Assembly (NCBI RefSeq): GCF_018614655.1
Contig: NZ_JAGGOG010000019.1
Span: 1-64,000 of the forward strand
DNA length: 64,000 nt
Reading direction: 5' to 3'
Source of the DNA: Pseudomonas fluorescens
Lineage (GTDB): Bacteria; Pseudomonadota; Gammaproteobacteria; Pseudomonadales; Pseudomonadaceae
Part shown: piece after piece, positions 63,627 through 64,000 of the stretch
How positions within the stretch are numbered: position 1 is the first letter of the stretch
Layout of the letters: each line of letters begins with the position of its first letter
Made by a program: the position numbers and the translations under genes
The notes under the pieces: model-generated
Database searches by the model: none
Told to the model about the DNA's origin: nothing
The model's input: only the letters and a program-made list of their open reading frames with translations

Positions 63627-64000
63627 GGATACCACCTGTCATCAGGCAAAAAGCCAACTCAGCAAACGCTGAAATTCAGTAGGTTTTCTTCAGGCGGGCA
63701 CGGGGCAACAGCAATCAGCTGATCAGCCCGAAATGCCAACGCCCGGCGGTGATACGACTGCGTACACCGGCGTGCTACTGACAGGTGGGGGGTAATGACT
63801 GATCTGCACAGGCTGCTGATTCCCACACGGCACGACCACAGCGCTGACCGCTGAATCGACTACCGCTATGCGCAAGGAAGCTGGCATGTGCTGATCTTTT
63901 TTGAAGGGATAAAAAGGTGCTGTGAAACACCTGGGGCTGACTATAACCAGCCGGAGACATGCTTTGCAACGACTTCGCCAAAAGGCCAGTAAGGACAGAC
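63627..64000. other. Terminal region without a credible gene
   Basis: About 370 bases at the end of the window. A 68-codon frame on the minus strand (63775-63981) lacks any family resemblance or ribosome-binding site. TATAAC near 63942 could be a -10 for a gene starting beyond the window. Confidence 0.4.

Noticed and set aside
63775..63981. 68-codon frame at the right end
   Set aside because: It has no ribosome-binding site or family resemblance and is rich in Ser/Arg/Gln as random high-GC frames are.
1..64000. CRISPR array, tRNA, rRNA or intact insertion sequence
   Set aside because: No regularly spaced direct repeats, tRNA-like cloverleaf with conserved TTC-A, rRNA segment or transposase frame was seen by eye.

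Overview
The window looks like a chromosomal segment of a Pseudomonas of the fluorescens group. The gene content and order match that genus: relA-mazG-DUF2058 near purMN; gbuR-gbuA-NTF2-NCS1-SSS followed by a PA1414-like small protein; an ECF sigma/anti-sigma pair next to a KAS III gene, an OprP-type porin and hrpA helicase. Most genes are high in GC and intergenic repeats are of the Pseudomonas REP type. I saw no rRNA, tRNA, CRISPR array, prophage or complete insertion sequence.

Layout. 1-490: repeat-rich spacer. 491-6400 (minus): late cobalamin operon cobO-cobB-bluB-cbiB-cobC-cobQ with overlapping stop and start codons throughout, led by a B12 riboswitch (6490-6715). 6826-12836: sorbosone-dehydrogenase-like lipoprotein, two NlpC/P60 lipoproteins, hda, an AI-2E/PerM permease and a DUF2066 protein. 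13179-22261: purM-purN, DUF3108, a 62-aa protein, DUF2058, mazG, relA, rlmD, cysM. 22395-23875: an inserted gene for a GDPD-domain protein with no signal peptide, preceded by a consensus hrp box. 23858-30673: DTW-domain gene and the 4-guanidinobutyrate locus. 30671-48710: small proteins, LysR regulators, transporters, an S1-domain protein, DEAD-box helicase, MscS channel, azoreductase, periplasmic cyclophilin, an ABC exporter, aqpZ and a FemAB-like protein. 49002-50558 (minus): an AT-rich inserted unit with a short leader ORF, a CesT-type chaperone candidate and an OspC/ADP-riboxanase-like effector candidate, followed by a second consensus hrp box on the plus strand (50699-50727). 51065-64000: OprP-like porin, ECF sigma/anti-sigma, KAS III, hrpA, a 183-aa Asn/Ser-rich orphan, aceK and two DMT transporters.

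Main result. Three compositionally odd insertions sit between core genes (cysM/DTW, FemAB-like/porin, hrpA/aceK). By eye the window holds two perfect hrp boxes (GGAACC-N16-CCACNNA), and both lie at two of these insertions. This suggests a HrpL-type type III secretion regulon scattered through the chromosome, including a possible GDPD-family effector and a possible ankyrin-free member of the arginine ADP-riboxanase (OspC) family with its own chaperone. The secretion apparatus and hrpL are not in the window, so the assignment is inference from promoter motif, N-termini, composition and remembered family motifs.
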